64,000 nucleotides of DNA from NCBI GenBank assembly GCA_963849635.1, contig CAWKIA010000022.1, forward strand, positions 248,001 through 312,000, given 5' to 3'. Position numbers and translations under genes: made by a program. Below are positions 62,624-64,000 of this stretch, piece after piece. Below the pieces are notes generated by a model. The model was not told where the DNA came from. It ran no database searches and saw only the letters and a list, made by a program, of their open reading frames with translations. Position 1 is the stretch's first letter. The number at the start of each line of letters is the position of its first letter. This stretch comes from CAVRUD01 sp963849635 (GTDB taxonomy: Bacteria; Chloroflexota; Chloroflexia; Thermomicrobiales; UBA6265).

Positions 62624-62929
62624 CGAGCTTCCTCACCTTCACGCGTGCTGCTGTTTGAAGCACTCTCCAGATGAGCGCCGCGTCGTGTGCCGGCACCACG
62701 GCGGAATCAACGGCCTCGATCGGAAGTGATCCCTTTTGCCCTGGTGTGCGCATCACCGGGCTCCTGATGTCACTCCGCGATCCAGGCCGCCGACCTCAGC
62801 GATGAGTGTTCTCGGCACAGGTATCAGAATGAGGCACGGTAGCCCTCAGCACACCCGGCAAACTGCTTGGTTTTTTGGGGGATCTACCAGGGAAAACCAG
62901 TCACAATTACCGGGTTTGTGAACACACCG
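62624..62929. other. Intergenic, no recognised content
   Basis: 306 bases between the Tat hydrolase start and the 3' end of the LuxR regulator, both minus. An AT-richer stretch at 62850-62935 (TTGGTTTTTTGGGG) could serve as terminator or promoter sequence, but no clear -35/-10 pair or hairpin was identified. Confidence 0.5.
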
Positions 62930-64000
62930 CTATATGAGTCCGTTGCGGACCGCGAATACGCCCGCATCCACACGAGACTCGACGCCCAATTTGCCTAACA
63001 GATTCGTCACGTGGCCCCGGACCGTATGACGGCTGATCCCGAGCATTTCGGCGATCTGCCGGTCGGTCAGGCCCTTGCCCAGCAAGCGCAGTATCTCTCG
63101 CTCACGCCGGGTCAATCCAAGCGCCGTGACCGCCTCCGTAGACTCCGGCAGCGGCTCGGCGGCCTTTGCCACCACATCCAACTCGGCCCCAGCGCGGGCG
63201 GTCTCGACCACCTGCTGTAGTGGCATTGCGCGGCCAGTGGCCCATGCGCGAGCAAAGACGTCAGCGGAGACCATCGCCCGCGCTTCCTCCTCGCCGCGTT
63301 GGTGCATCGTCCGCAGCCAGCCTTTACTGGCGCCAAGCTGCTCACGCAGGGCCGCCGCCGCGGCGAATAATTGGATCGCGTGCTCAGCCTGTCGATGTTC
63401 AACGGCAATACGGGCGACTCCAACGAGATTTTCAGCGAGAAACCGGCGGTCCCCTTCGGACCAGGCGCGTTCCGCTCCCTCCCGGAAGAGCTCCTGTGCT
63501 TCCTCTTTGTCGCCTCGGTCGTAGGCGAGGTCGCCCAGGCACCGCAGAACGTAGCTCCGGCCCCAGATGAAACCGACCTCTCTCTGCTTCCTGGCCGCGT
63601 CCTCGAGATAGATTCTGGCCGCTTCCGGATCCTGGCGACCGAGGGCGATCTGCCCCAAATTTGTAAGCGCCAGGGCGATCAGGAATCCGCCACCTTCGAT
63701 CGCGCGTTCTTCCCGTCGGAAGATGTCCAACGCCGCCTCGACCCGTGCCAACGCACGGTCGAATTCACCCCGCTCCAGATCGACGATGCCGAGGCAGTTC
63801 AACGCCAAGGCGATACTCTCCGGACCGCCGCCGTCCTGCGCAATGGCGATCGCCTCAGTTAGTCGTGCCGCCGCCGTCTCCCGTTCATTTTGGAGGCGGG
63901 CTAACCATCCGGCAGTGATGAGACCCTTTGCCCGAACTGGCGCGGGCACCGGCCCCGACAATGAGAGGGCGCGCTCAGTCAGCCGAAACCCCTCACGATA
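62930..64000 (-). CDS. LuxR-family regulator, C-terminal part (TPR plus HTH)
   Basis: 356 residues remain; the frame is open to the window edge, so the N-terminal ATPase is probably outside. The preserved part is TPR-like helical repeats (ALNCLGIVDLERGEFDRAL, ALTNLGQIALGRQDPEAA, YVLRCLGDLAYDRGDKEEAQ) and a C-terminal LuxR HTH (LTRREREILRLLGKGLTDRQ, HTVRGHVTNLLGKLGVESR). The spacing matches the other two large LuxR-ATPase regulators. Confidence 0.85.
   Translation of the reverse strand, partial: YREGFRLTERALSLSGPVPAPVRAKGLITAGWLARLQNERETAAARLTEAIAIAQDGGGPESIALALNCLGIVDLERGEFDRALARVEAALDIFRREERAIEGGGFLIALALTNLGQIALGRQDPEAARIYLEDAARKQREVGFIWGRSYVLRCLGDLAYDRGDKEEAQELFREGAERAWSEGDRRFLAENLVGVARIAVEHRQAEHAIQLFAAAAALREQLGASKGWLRTMHQRGEEEARAMVSADVFARAWATGRAMPLQQVVETARAGAELDVVAKAAEPLPESTEAVTALGLTRREREILRLLGKGLTDRQIAEMLGISRHTVRGHVTNLLGKLGVESRVDAGVFAVRNGLI

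Noticed and set aside
1..64000. tRNA, rRNA, CRISPR arrays, prophage
   Set aside because: No cloverleaf or rRNA stretch, no regularly spaced direct repeats and no phage structural genes were seen on either strand.

Overview
The window is high-GC bacterial chromosome, with no rRNA, tRNA or CRISPR seen. Gene content fits a Chloroflexota member, probably Thermomicrobia/Sphaerobacter-like: several very large LuxR regulators with an NB-ARC-type ATPase domain, Tat-exported Cys-rich proteins, a GH15 glucoamylase plus an alpha-glucan phosphorylase, and dispersed palindromic repeats. The lineage is inferred from content only.

Region 1 (1-10.6 kb) is a phosphonate (C-P lyase) locus. It holds the end of phnE, a frameshifted phnD, a minus-strand regulator fusing a PhnD-like binding domain to a LacI-type HTH, and then phnG-H-I-J-K-L-M plus a second phnM. 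The divergent promoter region between regulator and phnG carries a LacI-type palindrome that overlaps the phnG -35 box. This sensor-operator-operon module is the most novel item here. A repeat element lies against the 3' end of the regulator, and another supplies the coding ends of phnJ and phnK.

Region 2 (10.8-32 kb) is ordinary chromosome: aquaporin, glycogen phosphorylase, a membrane glycosyltransferase, SDR, GMC oxidoreductase, a cysteine-dioxygenase-like cupin, an NDP-forming acyl-CoA synthetase, a LuxR-ATPase regulator, acyl-CoA dehydrogenase, glucoamylase, a luciferase-like oxidoreductase, a branched-chain aminotransferase and an Excalibur-type secreted protein. At 29.2-29.4 kb a tiny minus-strand unit carries a promoter, a near-ideal ribosome site, a 15-codon ORF and a terminator.

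Region 3 (32-48.6 kb) has a TlpA thioredoxin, MarR, a helicase-associated-domain protein, DUF554, two tandem secreted SH3-like proteins, two flavoproteins, a second LuxR-ATPase regulator and a 606-residue Cys-rich repeat protein. A shorter, frameshifted relative of that protein lies at 33.6 kb.

Region 4 (48.7-64 kb) is damaged: an IclR remnant, an enolase-superfamily dehydratase, a LanC-like protein and a gamma-glutamyltransferase are all broken by small indels, next to an S9 peptidase, a Gfo/Idh oxidoreductase and a DUF4397 protein with one frameshift each. An AraC-GyrI regulator is split by an ISAs1 transposase fragment. An alkyltransferase-like protein, two alpha/beta hydrolases and two further LuxR-HTH genes complete it. 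Almost all breaks are single-base indels with few in-frame nonsense changes, so assembly error must be excluded before calling decay.
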